Shown here piece by piece: positions 30,001-40,029 of a stretch of 64,000 bases of DNA (position 1 is the first letter of the stretch; each line of letters starts with the position of its first letter). Under the pieces are notes generated by a model, which worked only from the letters and a program-made list of their open reading frames with translations, was not told the DNA's origin and did no database searches. The stretch is taken from assembly GCF_001659685.2 (NCBI RefSeq), contig NZ_LXYE02000024.1, forward strand, positions 241,714 through 305,713, read 5' to 3'. The position numbers and the translations under genes were made by a program. Origin of the DNA: Labilibacter marinus (lineage in GTDB: Bacteria > Bacteroidota > Bacteroidia > Bacteroidales > Marinilabiliaceae).

Positions 30001-31194
30001 ACCAAAGCAGGTGGAGAAGTAGATGTTGTTGTTAGTGAGGAGGAGATAGATGGGCAAGAATGGGTAAAAATAGATGTAATAGATAATGGACCTGGAATTG
30101 ATAAGGATAAGTTACCGTTTTTATTTAATCGTTTTTATCAAACGGGTAGTCATAAGCTTTCTAAAGTATCAGGAACAGGTATAGGTTTAGCGTATGCTAA
30201 AAACTTGGTAACATTACATAAGGGTAGGTTAAGTGTACAAAGTGAACCTAATGTGGAAACGAAGTTTTCTGTTTACCTTAAAAAAGGTAAAATGCATTTT
30301 GAAAAAGGAGATTTTTGTGAACAAACTAAATCGGATGGACAAAGAAGTGTCAGTTTAAATGCTGAAGTACACTTGGCAAATCAAATAAAACAAGATGATG
30401 AGCAGGAAGTTAGCTTAAGTAGCAATAAGCCTACAGTACTTATCGTGGAAGATAATCATGATGTGCAAGAGCTTCTAAAAGATACACTCGAGGGGCTATA
30501 TAATTGTGTTCAGGCATATGATGGAAAACAAGGACTCGAATTAGCAAATCAATATACACCTAATTTAATAGTAAGTGATGTAATGATGCCTGAAATGGAT
30601 GGTTTTGAAATGTGCGAGATATTAAAAAAGGATGAAGCATTGTGCCACATCCCTGTTATCATGCTTACGGCTAAATCAACCGATAATGATAAGCTGAGTG
30701 GGTTTGAAGGTGGAGCGGAGGCTTATATGTCTAAGCCTTTTAAAATAGAGATACTTTTGGCTCAAATAGGATCTATATTAGAGTCGAGAAGTAGGGTGAT
30801 GCAAAAGTTCTCTAAAAATCTTAGAGTAGAGCCTAAAGAGGTAACTTTTACCTCGATAGATGAAAAGCTAATTGACAGATTGCTTAAGGTGGTTGAAGAA
30901 AATATTAGTAATCCTGAATTTACTGTAGTTCAATTGGCCGATGAAGTAGGGATGAGTCAATCTATTTTAAACAAAAAACTAAAAGCCATAATCGGTCAAA
31001 CTGCTAATGTATTCATTCGAACGATTAGGTTAAAAAGAGCAGCGCAATTATTAAAACTGAAGAGGCATTCGGTAACAGATATTGTTTATGAAGTGGGTTT
31101 TAACGATGTAAAATACTTTAGGGAGTGCTTTAGGAAGCAGTTCAATCTCACACCAAGTGAGTACGCAAAAGAAAACTCAGAAACAGAAGAGTAG
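27022..31194 (+). CDS. Hybrid two-component system regulator
   Basis: The ATG at 27022 begins a good signal peptide (MRFVILFTLLTLSVIVSSQ). A longer in-frame version starts 22 codons upstream but has no signal. The 1390 residues comprise periplasmic beta-propeller repeats (about 20-720, repeated GLxxNDI and GNxWIGT motifs), a Y_Y_Y domain and a membrane segment (about 812-832). The HisKA has H870 in NISHEFRTPLTL; then come HATPase, a receiver with D1186 in VSDVMMPEMDG, and an AraC-type helix-turn-helix (about 1295-1385). Such proteins sense oligosaccharides in the periplasm and activate their own PUL. It lies directly upstream of the SusCD operon. Confidence 0.93.
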   Translation: MRFVILFTLLTLSVIVSSQSDFERLNTDNGLSQNDINFIYQDSKGFMWFGTVDGLNRYDGLTIVQYKITTPMEFPIGSNLPFCITEDRNGDLWIGTSDNGLWHFNRKKEQFIQFPMQHDGVRLLADSKISSLYLTNDNQLLVDSKGGLSIVNLTELDKGNYKTIVYDTSPNNKDELLRNLHDMTFVMEDKRGVLWMSSKAGLFQVKGNLFDDIVLNRVNAYYGGMTNGIVEVEGGFLVSLYDGVFFLDYSLNTFKLCDHYFDQFIGSSKGTFFGGNDNGLFELSWDIKNKVLIEVNHFKYEFNNIKSLSKNNITALYEDRYGLLWVGTNGGGLNKLDLNEKKFHHYYQSTEEQSLSYNKVRAMLEDPLGNIWIGTEGGGLSYLRSELTDDYSKGYKQANVATYDGAQNYVYCLENVPGENGSVIFGAGYPLILGIGRVGKSGEIEIDNYTDLKISPAFSIFADSRKNIWLGTYGSGLYKVRYDASKKKLELLANYSNELESQFSLTSDIVRSVIEDEEGNLYIGTDNGLNILPRTEMHREKPIFEHVKYDYNDPNSLAHNYILAMHLDKKNRIWIGTMGGGLCLLNKIKDGRYSFKRYTSKHGLPNDVIKAIEEDERGNLWISSNKGLTKFNPQTEDIRNYTTADGLQGNEFSELASCVRSNGEFLFGGVNGFNSFFPNEIKDNPYASNIEFTNLFVLNDLILPGKEYNGRIVLNQEMPSTDSLKLRFSESSFSVGFSALHYVAPKKIEYKYKLDGFDTDWNVIKGTEPVAKYTNIPPGEYVLKVLATNNDGIWNSVPANLYVEVVPPFWRTIWAFLLYALVLLAMLLFFRRYSIIAVNQKNELMMEHFKKEQVEELVQLKLQFFTNISHEFRTPLTLIQSPLEKLIDKGSEVTNDFRQKSYSLMMKNISILNRLITQLMEFRKLEKGNMPLEVSKGNLYDLVKQVVDAFQEIAQAKNIHFEMKSMYSMMELWFDHDKVEKVLFNLLSNAFKFTKAGGEVDVVVSEEEIDGQEWVKIDVIDNGPGIDKDKLPFLFNRFYQTGSHKLSKVSGTGIGLAYAKNLVTLHKGRLSVQSEPNVETKFSVYLKKGKMHFEKGDFCEQTKSDGQRSVSLNAEVHLANQIKQDDEQEVSLSSNKPTVLIVEDNHDVQELLKDTLEGLYNCVQAYDGKQGLELANQYTPNLIVSDVMMPEMDGFEMCEILKKDEALCHIPVIMLTAKSTDNDKLSGFEGGAEAYMSKPFKIEILLAQIGSILESRSRVMQKFSKNLRVEPKEVTFTSIDEKLIDRLLKVVEENISNPEFTVVQLADEVGMSQSILNKKLKAIIGQTANVFIRTIRLKRAAQLLKLKRHSVTDIVYEVGFNDVKYFRECFRKQFNLTPSEYAKENSETEE

Positions 31195-31212
31195 AGTTGA
31201 AGTGAATGAATT

Positions 31213-31249
31213 AAAGCGGCCTTAGGATTTTCCTAAGGCCGCTTTTGTT
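31213..31249 (+). terminator. Intrinsic terminator after the hybrid regulator
   Basis: AAAGCGGCCTTAGGA (31213-31227) and TCCTAAGGCCGCTTT (31231-31245) form a perfect 15-bp stem, followed by a T-rich tail. Confidence 0.88.
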
Positions 31250-31524
31250 TGTAAAAAAGTGAAATTAAGTAATGTGTTTAAATCTTATAGCTTTCATTAT
31301 CAGTAGTGTTAATGGTGGGTTGAATGTAAACTAACAGAGCTTAAGGCATGAGTGATATTTGTGTGATGCTTATATTTTACCTTGTTTTTCATCTCGATTT
31401 TCCCTGAACATGCACTTTGTTAGTCTAATGTGGTATATATGATATTTACTTCTTTGTTTAAATCTTAAAATGTGTTAATATGTTGATATACAGTATGTAT
31501 GATGTCCTATGGTTGTTGATGTAA

Positions 31525-31630
31525 TTAATATCCCCCCCTGTATAATCCCAAAATGACCACCCACTCAAATATCCCCCCTTAATTGATGTTATTTTTTAGG
31601 ATAGCGTTAAGAGATGTTAATATAGATTTG
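31525..31630 (+). promoter_or_regulatory. Tandem candidate operators and -7 box of SusC1
   Basis: TTAATATCCCCCCCTGTATA (31525-31544) and AATATCCCCCCTTAATTG (31568-31585) are phased by 41 bp. The second is followed by TAGATTTG (31623-31630), a TAnnTTTG box, 50 bp after its first C. Confidence 0.6.
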
Positions 31631-31906
31631 TAAATGCAAAAAAGTGTTTAATCTAAGAATTGAATAAATCTAAAGCGTGTTCATGTATAATCGAAATCTC
31701 AAAAAAATGAAGAGGAGTTTAAACCATATGCTTGATCCTTCAAGCAAATGGGTGTTACAAAACTATAGTAGATCTATAGTCTTAAATGAGTCAACGAGTG
31801 TAATACACTATTGTTACACGAAAATAATGTAATCACCAGTTGGTTTTGATGTTCTGTTAAGGTTTAGTAAGCTTTAAATAAGACATTGAATAAAAACATT
31901 TTAACT

Positions 31907-34900
31907 ATGAAAAAAACTTTAAAAGTGAAAATGAAAGGTATTACAAGGGGCATGCTGATGCTTCTGTTTCTATTTACCTTGCCCAATGCTTTTGCACAAG
32001 ATGTAACAGTTAAGGGTAGAGTAATTGATGGTACCGGAGAAGTAATTCCTGGTGTAAATATCGTGGTAAAAGGCGATAATTCACGAGGTACTATTACCGA
32101 TTTTGATGGTAATTATTCTTTATCTGTTAGTTCTGATGCTGTTTTGATGTTCAGGTTTATTGGATATGAAACGCAAGAAGTTGCCGTTGGTGGACAATCG
32201 GTAATTAATGTAACGCTTAAGGCGGAAACAGAAATGATCGATGATGTTGTAGTTGTTGGTTACGGACAGCAAAAAAAGAAGTCTGTTGTAGGGGCGATCA
32301 CAACAGCCAAAGGAGAAGAGTTATTACAAGCAGGTAGTGTTACCACTATCTCAGAAGCTCTAACAGGTCTTCTTCCTGGGGTAACTACCATGCAGGCAGC
32401 AGGTCAGCCGGGTTCTACTGCTGCTGAAATTCTTATTCGAGGAAGAGGGTCATGGACTGATAGTTCTCCACTTACATTAGTGGATGGCGTTGAGCGTGAT
32501 TTTAACAACCTTGATCCAAATGAAATAGAGAGTATCTCTGTGTTAAAAGATGCTTCAGCAACAGCGGTATATGGTGTTAAGGGAGCGAATGGTGTAATTT
32601 TAGTAACAACAAAAGTAGGAGCTAAAGGTAAAGCCAAGGTTTCGTTTACGGCTAATGTAGGTATGAAAACACCAACTATAGATACTGACTATGTGGCAGA
32701 TATGGCTACGAATATGGAGTACTATAATATGGCTTTAATGAATGATCGTAATTATGCGGCATTAGTACCTCAATCTTATATAAATAAGTTTAGAGACCCT
32801 GCATATGCAAATCATCCTTTTTATCAGTATACTTCATTTGTAAATGATTTAATTGGTACAGGTTATACGCAACAGTATAACTTAAACATTTCTGGAGGTA
32901 ACGATTTTGTTAAATATTTTACTTCCTTTGGTTATAACTATGATGGTGATATCTTTGACTTAGAAGAACAACCAGAGTTTGATCCACGTACATATCAACA
33001 TCGTTTTAACTGGCGTAGTAACTTAGATTTCAACTTAACTCAGTCAACTAAGTTCTCCGTAAAGTTATCTGGTGATATGACAAACTGGAATGGTAATAGG
33101 ACTACTAATGAGAGTTTTAGTGGTGTAGCTGAAACCGGAACAGCCTCTCTTTTAAGTCGTATGTACGAAACAGTAATGGTAAGTGCGCCACCCGTGTATG
33201 AAGATGGAAGGCTTGGTTATGACCCAGGGAATGGAACTGTAAATGTTAACTATTTAGCAATAATGGAACGTGAAGGGGCAGCCAAGAAAAAGAATAACAG
33301 GTTGTATACCGATTTCATTTTAAAGCAGGATATAGGAGAGCATTTTACTGCAATGGGTAAGTTTTCGAACAACTATAGTAGAAGATATACTACAGATATC
33401 AACAAAAGGTATCAGAGTTCACCTATTTACTATCAAGTAGCCACTTTAAATAAATATACTCCTAGAACGGATGCTGAAGGTAATGTAGTTATAGAACCAC
33501 GTTCAGATCAGTGGGATAATTGGGAAAACCCTGCAACTATTGGAAATGAAAGTCTAAGTAACTACACAAGTAGTTTGTATTACGAGTTTTCATTAAATTA
33601 TAATCAATCTTTCGGAAATCATGATGTTTCTGCGCTTGCATTATGGCAACGTAGAAAAGAGAAATATGGTAATAACTTTCCTCGTCACGAAGAAAGTTGG
33701 GTAGGCCGTGTTACCTATGGGTTTGCAGATAAGTATTTATTTGAGGCCAATGGTGCATATAACGGTAACGAAAACTTTGCACCAGGAAAACGATTCGGAT
33801 TTTTCCCTTCTATTTCTGGAGGTTGGGTTCTTAGTGAAGAAAATTTCATCAAGGATAACCTTCCTTTTGTAGATTTCTTTAAAGTTAGATACTCTTATGG
33901 TTTAACTGGAGTTTCTGGAGGTATTAGGAATGATGACGATAGATTCCGTTATATTAGTACATACTCGGATGCTATGATACCAATGGAATATGCTTACCAG
34001 CCTTCAATAACAGGGTGGGGGTCAACAGCTTCTAAATCTAAGATGCCAATATATACAGAAGGGCAGCCTCCTGTGCCGGATGTTGGTTGGGAAACAGCAA
34101 CAAAACAAAACTTAGGGGTTGAAATTAATGTATTAAATAACCGTCTTAAAACCACACTAGATTTATTCTCGGAGTATACAAAGGATATTCTAATGCAAAG
34201 GAATACTGTACCAAATTGGTTTGGTAATGAAGCTCCTTTTGCCAATATGGGAGAAACTAAAAATCATGGGTTTGATTTAGAACTTAACTGGAATGATAGA
34301 ATAGGTAGTGATATTTCTTATTGGGTAAAAGGTAATGTTTCCTTAAGTGAAAATCGAATTGTAAATAGAGATGACCCTCCTGGGACTCCTGATTATAGAA
34401 AAAATGCAGGTATGCCTATTGAAGCTAATAAAGGGTTTAAAACGATGGGGCTGTACCAAAACTGGGATGAGGTTTACGCAGGAACCTATACCGATTTATT
34501 GTCGGGTTATATTCCGGGCGATCTTAGGGTAAATGATTACAATGCTGATGGTGTAATTGATAATAATGATATTGTTGCCATTGGTCACCCTTCTTATGCC
34601 ACTAAATCTTTTGCTTTTTCTTTTGGGTTTAGCTATAAAAATTTGAGTTTAACGACTATGATTAACGGTATGTGGGATATCTCTAAAGACCTTTCTCGTA
34701 GTTATTTGTTTGCTTATGAGGGAATTTCGAGTGTAGACTTTATTCTTAAAAATAATGAGCAAAAAGATGCCTGGACGCCATGGAATACAGGAAGTGAAGT
34801 TCCAGTACTACACGCTACTAAGTCTACGTATTATAGTCAAAAAAGTCAGTATAGTTTACGTAATGCTTCATTTGTACGTTTACGAAATGTAGAGTTAAAA

Positions 34901-35083
34901 TATAAGCTTCCTAAAGCGTTTATAGATAGAACTAATTTCTTCGATAACGTAGAGTTTTATGTAAACGGAAATAACTTATATACCTGGCAGAAAATACCAA
35001 AAGCAGTTGACCCTGAGGCCAAGAAATTGGAGGTATATCCTATTACAAAGAGATATAATTTAGGATGTAGATTTTCATTTTAA
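31907..35083 (+). CDS. SusC-like TonB-dependent transporter 1
   Basis: The ATG at 31907 is chosen over an upstream TTG and gives 1058 residues. Order: signal peptide (about 1-31), CarboxypepD_reg-like domain (DVTVKGRVIDGTGEVIPGVN), TonB-box-like DDVVVVGYG, full plug (ILIRGRGSW, LVDGVERDF, AVYGVKGANGVILVTTK), and a 22-strand-type barrel ending in GCRFSF. It imports oligosaccharides across the outer membrane with SusD as lid. First gene of a six-gene operon, 9 bp before SusD1. Confidence 0.94.
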   Translation: MKKTLKVKMKGITRGMLMLLFLFTLPNAFAQDVTVKGRVIDGTGEVIPGVNIVVKGDNSRGTITDFDGNYSLSVSSDAVLMFRFIGYETQEVAVGGQSVINVTLKAETEMIDDVVVVGYGQQKKKSVVGAITTAKGEELLQAGSVTTISEALTGLLPGVTTMQAAGQPGSTAAEILIRGRGSWTDSSPLTLVDGVERDFNNLDPNEIESISVLKDASATAVYGVKGANGVILVTTKVGAKGKAKVSFTANVGMKTPTIDTDYVADMATNMEYYNMALMNDRNYAALVPQSYINKFRDPAYANHPFYQYTSFVNDLIGTGYTQQYNLNISGGNDFVKYFTSFGYNYDGDIFDLEEQPEFDPRTYQHRFNWRSNLDFNLTQSTKFSVKLSGDMTNWNGNRTTNESFSGVAETGTASLLSRMYETVMVSAPPVYEDGRLGYDPGNGTVNVNYLAIMEREGAAKKKNNRLYTDFILKQDIGEHFTAMGKFSNNYSRRYTTDINKRYQSSPIYYQVATLNKYTPRTDAEGNVVIEPRSDQWDNWENPATIGNESLSNYTSSLYYEFSLNYNQSFGNHDVSALALWQRRKEKYGNNFPRHEESWVGRVTYGFADKYLFEANGAYNGNENFAPGKRFGFFPSISGGWVLSEENFIKDNLPFVDFFKVRYSYGLTGVSGGIRNDDDRFRYISTYSDAMIPMEYAYQPSITGWGSTASKSKMPIYTEGQPPVPDVGWETATKQNLGVEINVLNNRLKTTLDLFSEYTKDILMQRNTVPNWFGNEAPFANMGETKNHGFDLELNWNDRIGSDISYWVKGNVSLSENRIVNRDDPPGTPDYRKNAGMPIEANKGFKTMGLYQNWDEVYAGTYTDLLSGYIPGDLRVNDYNADGVIDNNDIVAIGHPSYATKSFAFSFGFSYKNLSLTTMINGMWDISKDLSRSYLFAYEGISSVDFILKNNEQKDAWTPWNTGSEVPVLHATKSTYYSQKSQYSLRNASFVRLRNVELKYKLPKAFIDRTNFFDNVEFYVNGNNLYTWQKIPKAVDPEAKKLEVYPITKRYNLGCRFSF

Positions 35084-35092
35084 AAAGTAGAG

Positions 35093-37099
35093 ATGATGAA
35101 AAAGAATAATAAAATAATATTTATTTTACTAGTATCCTTAATAAGCTTTGTTTCTTGTGAGGATTATTTGGATGTAGATCCAGATCGAGGGATTGATACG
35201 GAAGTAGTGTATTCTGACTATTATAGTTATAGAGGTGCTATAGATAGAGGTAATTGGCTTATTGTTAATTATTTTGGTACGTTTGCAAATGGAGAATCCT
35301 GTGTCGGAATTTTGTCTGATGAGCGTCAAGTAGCTGAATATAATACAGGTGCAGAACAAGCCAATAAAGGAGTGTGGCAAGATTTGGATTATTGGGATTT
35401 CGGAATTAAATATAACCAAGAACACATTGGTAATCCATTAGGAGTTCATAGTTCAGCTCCATTTCATCAACAACCAGCAGGTAGAGCCATGAAAGCTGTA
35501 AGAGCAATGAGTATTGCTATCAATAATATTGATTTGTTAGATGACTTTCCTGCAGGAACTGGTTATACCAATGATGAGTTAAAAAATCACCTGTTAGGAC
35601 AGGCTTTTGCCTTACGAGCTTGGCATATGTTTGAAGTTATTCGTCGTTACGGTCCTATCTTGTTAGTTGATACTACAAGTGGTGCAGGTGTAGAGTTTAA
35701 TCCTGATTTTAATTTTGATACGAAGAGACCTACATTTCAACAATGTGCTGATTTAATTGCTAAAGATTGTGATGAGGCTATTAAATTATTACCAGTTACA
35801 TATGTTCAGCAAGCAGGAAACACCGGGCGTTTTACTAGCGCTACAGCGGCTTCTATTAAAGCTATGACATATATGTATGCAGCTAGCCCATTAATGAATA
35901 CTGATAATGGTGCATTTCCATTTGGACAGGATACTTATAATCAAGAATATGCTCAAAAAGGTATTGATGCCACGTTAGAGGCCTTAAGTCTTATTAATAG
36001 TTCAGAATCACGTTATAAGTTATATTCTCAAGCTGATTATCTACAAAATTGGAGATGTGATAATGCAGTTTCGGATGAAGCGTTAATACAGCCAGGTCCA
36101 ACTAATAAAGGAGGAATGATGACTATGCAGTGGTGGAACATTGGTGTAGGTTGGTGGTTACCTGGACATGATGGTGGATGGGGAAATAATTTTAATATGC
36201 CTACTCAAAATGCCGTTGATAGATTTGAAACTATAGATGGTTACCCTGTGAATGGTTTTAGTTCAGATGATCCTAGTTTTGACGAAGGAAATCCATATGA
36301 AAACAGAGACCCTAGATTAAAGATGATGGTTTTCTGTCCAAATGATGAAATGTATACTACTGAAAAATGGATAAATAACACCGCATTAAGAAATGAAGCT
36401 TGGAGTAATGATGCTTTAACGCAGGATTTTAATAAAAAGGATGGTGATTTCGTGGAAGTTACTCGTACAGGTTACCATTATAATGCTTACCCTGCTAGTT
36501 ATACTGGTTATTTTGATGGCGGAAAATGGCGCGTTCCAGGAAATAACAAATTCGAGAAATTAGTAGGTAGTGCAGCTAAATATTTTATCTTCCCACATAT
36601 TCGTGTAGCAGATATGTATTTAGGATTAGCTGAGTTGGGTAATGAATTATATGGTCCGACTACTCCTATTCCTGGATTAAGTAGTGTTCCTAAGGATAAA
36701 AACCATTCAACGGAACCTTTAAATACAGCAGCAGATGCGCTTAATTTAATTAGAACACGTGTTGGAATGCCAAATGTACGCAGCGAATTCTTAAATCAGG
36801 ATGACTTCAGAGACCGAGTAAGAAACGAGTGGGGAGTGGAGTATTTTGGAGAGTTCCGCCGCTGGAAAGATATACGTCGTTGGAGAATTGCTAAAGATGT
36901 ATTGAGTAAAGGGATTTATGGAGCTTCGATAATTAAGTATGATAATGGTACAGCTGATCCTAGTGATGATACGTTTGACTATAGCTCTAAAAAATTAGAT
37001 AATGCTTACCGAGTTTTTGAAGACAAGCATTATTGGTATCCTTTCCCTAATGGTACTAAAGATATGTTTTTTGTTTTTGAACAAAATCCAGGTTGGTAA
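35093..37099 (+). CDS. SusD-like surface glycan-binding lipoprotein 1
   Basis: This 668-residue RagB/SusD-family protein has a lipobox (ISFVSC, Cys near residue 23). The N-terminal EDYLDVDPDRG motif, TPR-like helical pairs (GQAFALRAWHMFEVIRRYG) and a C-terminal NEWGVEYFGEFRRWKDIRRW segment are typical of the family. It should sit on the cell surface over SusC1 and capture the glycan. It is somewhat longer than the common 500-600 residues. Confidence 0.93.
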   Translation: MMKKNNKIIFILLVSLISFVSCEDYLDVDPDRGIDTEVVYSDYYSYRGAIDRGNWLIVNYFGTFANGESCVGILSDERQVAEYNTGAEQANKGVWQDLDYWDFGIKYNQEHIGNPLGVHSSAPFHQQPAGRAMKAVRAMSIAINNIDLLDDFPAGTGYTNDELKNHLLGQAFALRAWHMFEVIRRYGPILLVDTTSGAGVEFNPDFNFDTKRPTFQQCADLIAKDCDEAIKLLPVTYVQQAGNTGRFTSATAASIKAMTYMYAASPLMNTDNGAFPFGQDTYNQEYAQKGIDATLEALSLINSSESRYKLYSQADYLQNWRCDNAVSDEALIQPGPTNKGGMMTMQWWNIGVGWWLPGHDGGWGNNFNMPTQNAVDRFETIDGYPVNGFSSDDPSFDEGNPYENRDPRLKMMVFCPNDEMYTTEKWINNTALRNEAWSNDALTQDFNKKDGDFVEVTRTGYHYNAYPASYTGYFDGGKWRVPGNNKFEKLVGSAAKYFIFPHIRVADMYLGLAELGNELYGPTTPIPGLSSVPKDKNHSTEPLNTAADALNLIRTRVGMPNVRSEFLNQDDFRDRVRNEWGVEYFGEFRRWKDIRRWRIAKDVLSKGIYGASIIKYDNGTADPSDDTFDYSSKKLDNAYRVFEDKHYWYPFPNGTKDMFFVFEQNPGW

Positions 37100-37119
37100 A
37101 CTTAAAAATAAAGTAAATT

Positions 37120-39999
37120 ATGAAACAGTATATTTTGAAACTGTCGTTTGCTATTTTTTGCATGCTTTGTTTAACAGCAGTAAGTGCGCAAGAGCAAAAT
37201 GACAGTGACACTACAAAAACGGCTTTGATAGACTTGCCGTTCGGCAAGGTTTCTGAAAACCGACTTGTTGGTGCCGTAGACGTAATTACAAGTGAAGATA
37301 TTTCTCATTCGAGTCTACCTTATCTTTACAATGCAATACAAGGTATGGCTCCAGGTTATGTAAACGGACGAATAAGAGGTAAATCTCGTGGAGGTGATAA
37401 CGATACACCATTGATTATTATAGATGGATTATCTAACCGTAATTTAAATTCGTTAACGCTTGAAGAGGTTGAATCGGTGCATATATTAAAAGATGTTACA
37501 GCAAAAATGTTATATGGTAGTAGAGCTGCCAATGGTGTTATTGTGGTAAAAACCAAAAGAGGTATAAATGCCAAGCAGAAGCTCACCTTCACTGGTGAGT
37601 ATGGATACAATATGGTGGATTCTTACCCTGATTATTTAGGTTCAGCAGATTATATGAAATATAATAATCAAGCTTTAGCTAATGATGGTAAAACACCTGT
37701 TTATTCGCAGGAACAAATTGATAATGCAGGAATTGACTATAAAAATCCGGATGAGGATTGGTATAATAGATTTGCCGAGGATCACTCTAGTTTTAAAAGG
37801 GTGAATATGGATCTAATTGGAGGAGACGAAAAAGTAAAGTATTATCTAAATTTAGGTTGGTTAGGATCTCAAGGATTAGAAAAGGTAGGAGATAAATCTA
37901 CTTCAAATACTTTAAACGTGCGTAGTAACCTTGATTATAAGGTAAATGATTGGATTTCGGTTAATCTAGATGTTGCTGGTCAGTATAGAATAGATAAAGG
38001 TAACCGTGTTAATAATTTGTTTAGTGAATTATCAGCTAGAAAACCCAATGACTACCCTGTATTTATTAGCCCAATAGCACATATTGACTCTATGGGTACT
38101 TCAGATGCTGTAGAAAAAGGTAAAAACTTGTATGGAGATATGGTTTATGGTGGTTATAAAAGGTCTGAAACATCGTTTGCACAAACAAATATGGGAATAG
38201 ACTTAGATCTTAACCAGTATGTTGAAGGATTAAGTGCTAGAGCATATATGAGCTTTGATATTAACAATCAAATAGTTGAAGGTAAGGAGTTGACGTATAG
38301 AACCTTAAAGCCTAGTACCTATACTGATGGTAATGGTATTGAAAGAGATACCTTAGAAGTTTTTGGTGTGTATAACCCGAAAGCTAATGAAAAAAGGTTT
38401 TCTGATGCTTATTACAGAAATATAGGAGCTGGAGGTAATATTGATTACGTAAGAGAATTCGGTGATCATGCCATAGCTGCTACAGTTAGTTATATGGTAG
38501 ATAATAAATCTGTTAAAACGGTTGTTTCTGATAATAACGACAATACAGATGATGATGATTTAATGGCTACTATTCAGGACGATAAATCTATGAACTATGG
38601 TTTTAGAGTGAATTATGCCTTCAATAACAAATACATAGCTGAATATTCAGGTTCGTATATGGGTTCTACACGTTTTACCAAGGAGAATCGTTGGAAAATG
38701 TATAATGCCTTTGGAGTTTCTTATATTTTATCAGAAGAGGACTTTATGGATAATGTTGATTTTATTGACTATTTAAAGTTAAAGGCTTCGTTTGGTACAA
38801 TTGGTTATGATCAATCTTTCGACTATTTGAAATACCAAGATTTTTATAAGTATTGGGCAGGTAGTTTTAAAACGGGTGATAAAGATGGAAATAGTCAGCT
38901 AGTAGGAACACAGTATAATCAAGCAGGTAATTCCAATTTAACTTTTGAAGAGTCAAAAGAAATGAACATTGGTATGACTATGCGCATGTTAAAAAATAGG
39001 TTAGAGTTTAGTGCAGATTATTTTACAGAAGAGCGCACTGGAATGCCAACCGAAATGAAATATGCATTCCCTAAAGTAATTGGAGTACCAACCATTATAG
39101 CTAATTATAATGGTGTAGATACTAAAGGTTTTGAATTAGCCTTGCAATTTACGAATAGAGTTGGTGATTTTACATACTCTCTAGGTGGTTCTTTAACTTA
39201 TTCAGAGTCTGTATGGAGTCAGTATGATGAGTTAAATGATTTTTCTTTTCAAAATAAAGAAGGAACTGAAGTCGATGCTATTTGGGGTTATAAGGCTGAT
39301 GGTTATTATATGGATGCTAACGAAGTTGCCACCTATGGATATGATCAGGATTCGAATACTCCTTTAACTTCAAAAAATGGTACTTTTATCCCAGGCGACT
39401 TAAAAATAAAGGATTTGTCTGATATGTATGATGAGTATAGTTTTAACGATAATGTGATTAATAATTATGATCAGACTATTATTGGTAACAGTACTCCACG
39501 TTATGCGTATACTTTTAACTTAAATTTACGTTATAAAAACTTCAGTCTTTATGCTTTAGGACAAGGTTATACAGGTTCTGATTTTATGGCTAACAATTTA
39601 GCTTATTTAACCAATAAAGGGAATGTAAAATATTCTAAGTTTGCTTCAGAGGCCGCAGTACCTATATTTGATGCAAGTGGGGTTGCGACAGGTTTAGAAA
39701 GTGATAATTTTACTCAACCACGTTTAAGTAGTAATGGGCAAGCACATAGTTATGTTGCATCTGATTATTGGAAAAGAAATCAGGCATATTTTCGTTTAAG
39801 AACTGTTGAGTTAAGCTATCTTATGCCTAAATCAATCGTTTCTAAAATGGCAGCACAAAGTTTAGAATTTTATGCAAGAGGAAATAATTTATTAACTATT
39901 TCTTCAATGAAAGATGTGTCTGCAGCGTCACCTTGGTCAGGAATCTCATCTAACCCTGAGTTCATTACTATCTCAGGAGGTTTGAGACTTAGCTTTTAA
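37120..39999 (+). CDS. SusC-like TonB-dependent transporter 2, no N-terminal regulatory domain
   Basis: This 959-residue protein has a signal peptide (about 1-23). It then goes straight to the plug (GAVDVITSEDI, YVNGRIRGKSRG, LIIIDGLSNRN, LYGSRAANGVIVVKTKRG) and a barrel ending in GGLRLSF. The CarboxypepD_reg domain and a clear TonB box (VVVGYG) are absent; ALIDLPFGKVSENR takes their place. I recall SusC proteins of this shape as second members of tandem pairs. It is 20 bp after SusD1 and 30 bp before SusD2. Confidence 0.9.
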   Translation: MKQYILKLSFAIFCMLCLTAVSAQEQNDSDTTKTALIDLPFGKVSENRLVGAVDVITSEDISHSSLPYLYNAIQGMAPGYVNGRIRGKSRGGDNDTPLIIIDGLSNRNLNSLTLEEVESVHILKDVTAKMLYGSRAANGVIVVKTKRGINAKQKLTFTGEYGYNMVDSYPDYLGSADYMKYNNQALANDGKTPVYSQEQIDNAGIDYKNPDEDWYNRFAEDHSSFKRVNMDLIGGDEKVKYYLNLGWLGSQGLEKVGDKSTSNTLNVRSNLDYKVNDWISVNLDVAGQYRIDKGNRVNNLFSELSARKPNDYPVFISPIAHIDSMGTSDAVEKGKNLYGDMVYGGYKRSETSFAQTNMGIDLDLNQYVEGLSARAYMSFDINNQIVEGKELTYRTLKPSTYTDGNGIERDTLEVFGVYNPKANEKRFSDAYYRNIGAGGNIDYVREFGDHAIAATVSYMVDNKSVKTVVSDNNDNTDDDDLMATIQDDKSMNYGFRVNYAFNNKYIAEYSGSYMGSTRFTKENRWKMYNAFGVSYILSEEDFMDNVDFIDYLKLKASFGTIGYDQSFDYLKYQDFYKYWAGSFKTGDKDGNSQLVGTQYNQAGNSNLTFEESKEMNIGMTMRMLKNRLEFSADYFTEERTGMPTEMKYAFPKVIGVPTIIANYNGVDTKGFELALQFTNRVGDFTYSLGGSLTYSESVWSQYDELNDFSFQNKEGTEVDAIWGYKADGYYMDANEVATYGYDQDSNTPLTSKNGTFIPGDLKIKDLSDMYDEYSFNDNVINNYDQTIIGNSTPRYAYTFNLNLRYKNFSLYALGQGYTGSDFMANNLAYLTNKGNVKYSKFASEAAVPIFDASGVATGLESDNFTQPRLSSNGQAHSYVASDYWKRNQAYFRLRTVELSYLMPKSIVSKMAAQSLEFYARGNNLLTISSMKDVSAASPWSGISSNPEFITISGGLRLSF

Positions 40000-40029
40000 T
40001 TGAATTAAAAAATTAAAAAGATTAATAAG

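Larger units (their letters stand above)
31195..31906. promoter_or_regulatory. Long leader region of the SusCD operon
   Basis: About 660 bp without a gene follow the terminator. It contains two C-tract sites 41 bp apart, a TAGATTTG box and a 12-bp direct repeat GTTTAAATCTTA (31276-31287 and 31456-31467). A GCTTGA-TCCT-TCAAGC hairpin (31730-31745) and a palindrome AGTGTAATACACT (31797-31809) lie further down. The predicted transcript would have a leader of about 270 nt. Confidence 0.5.
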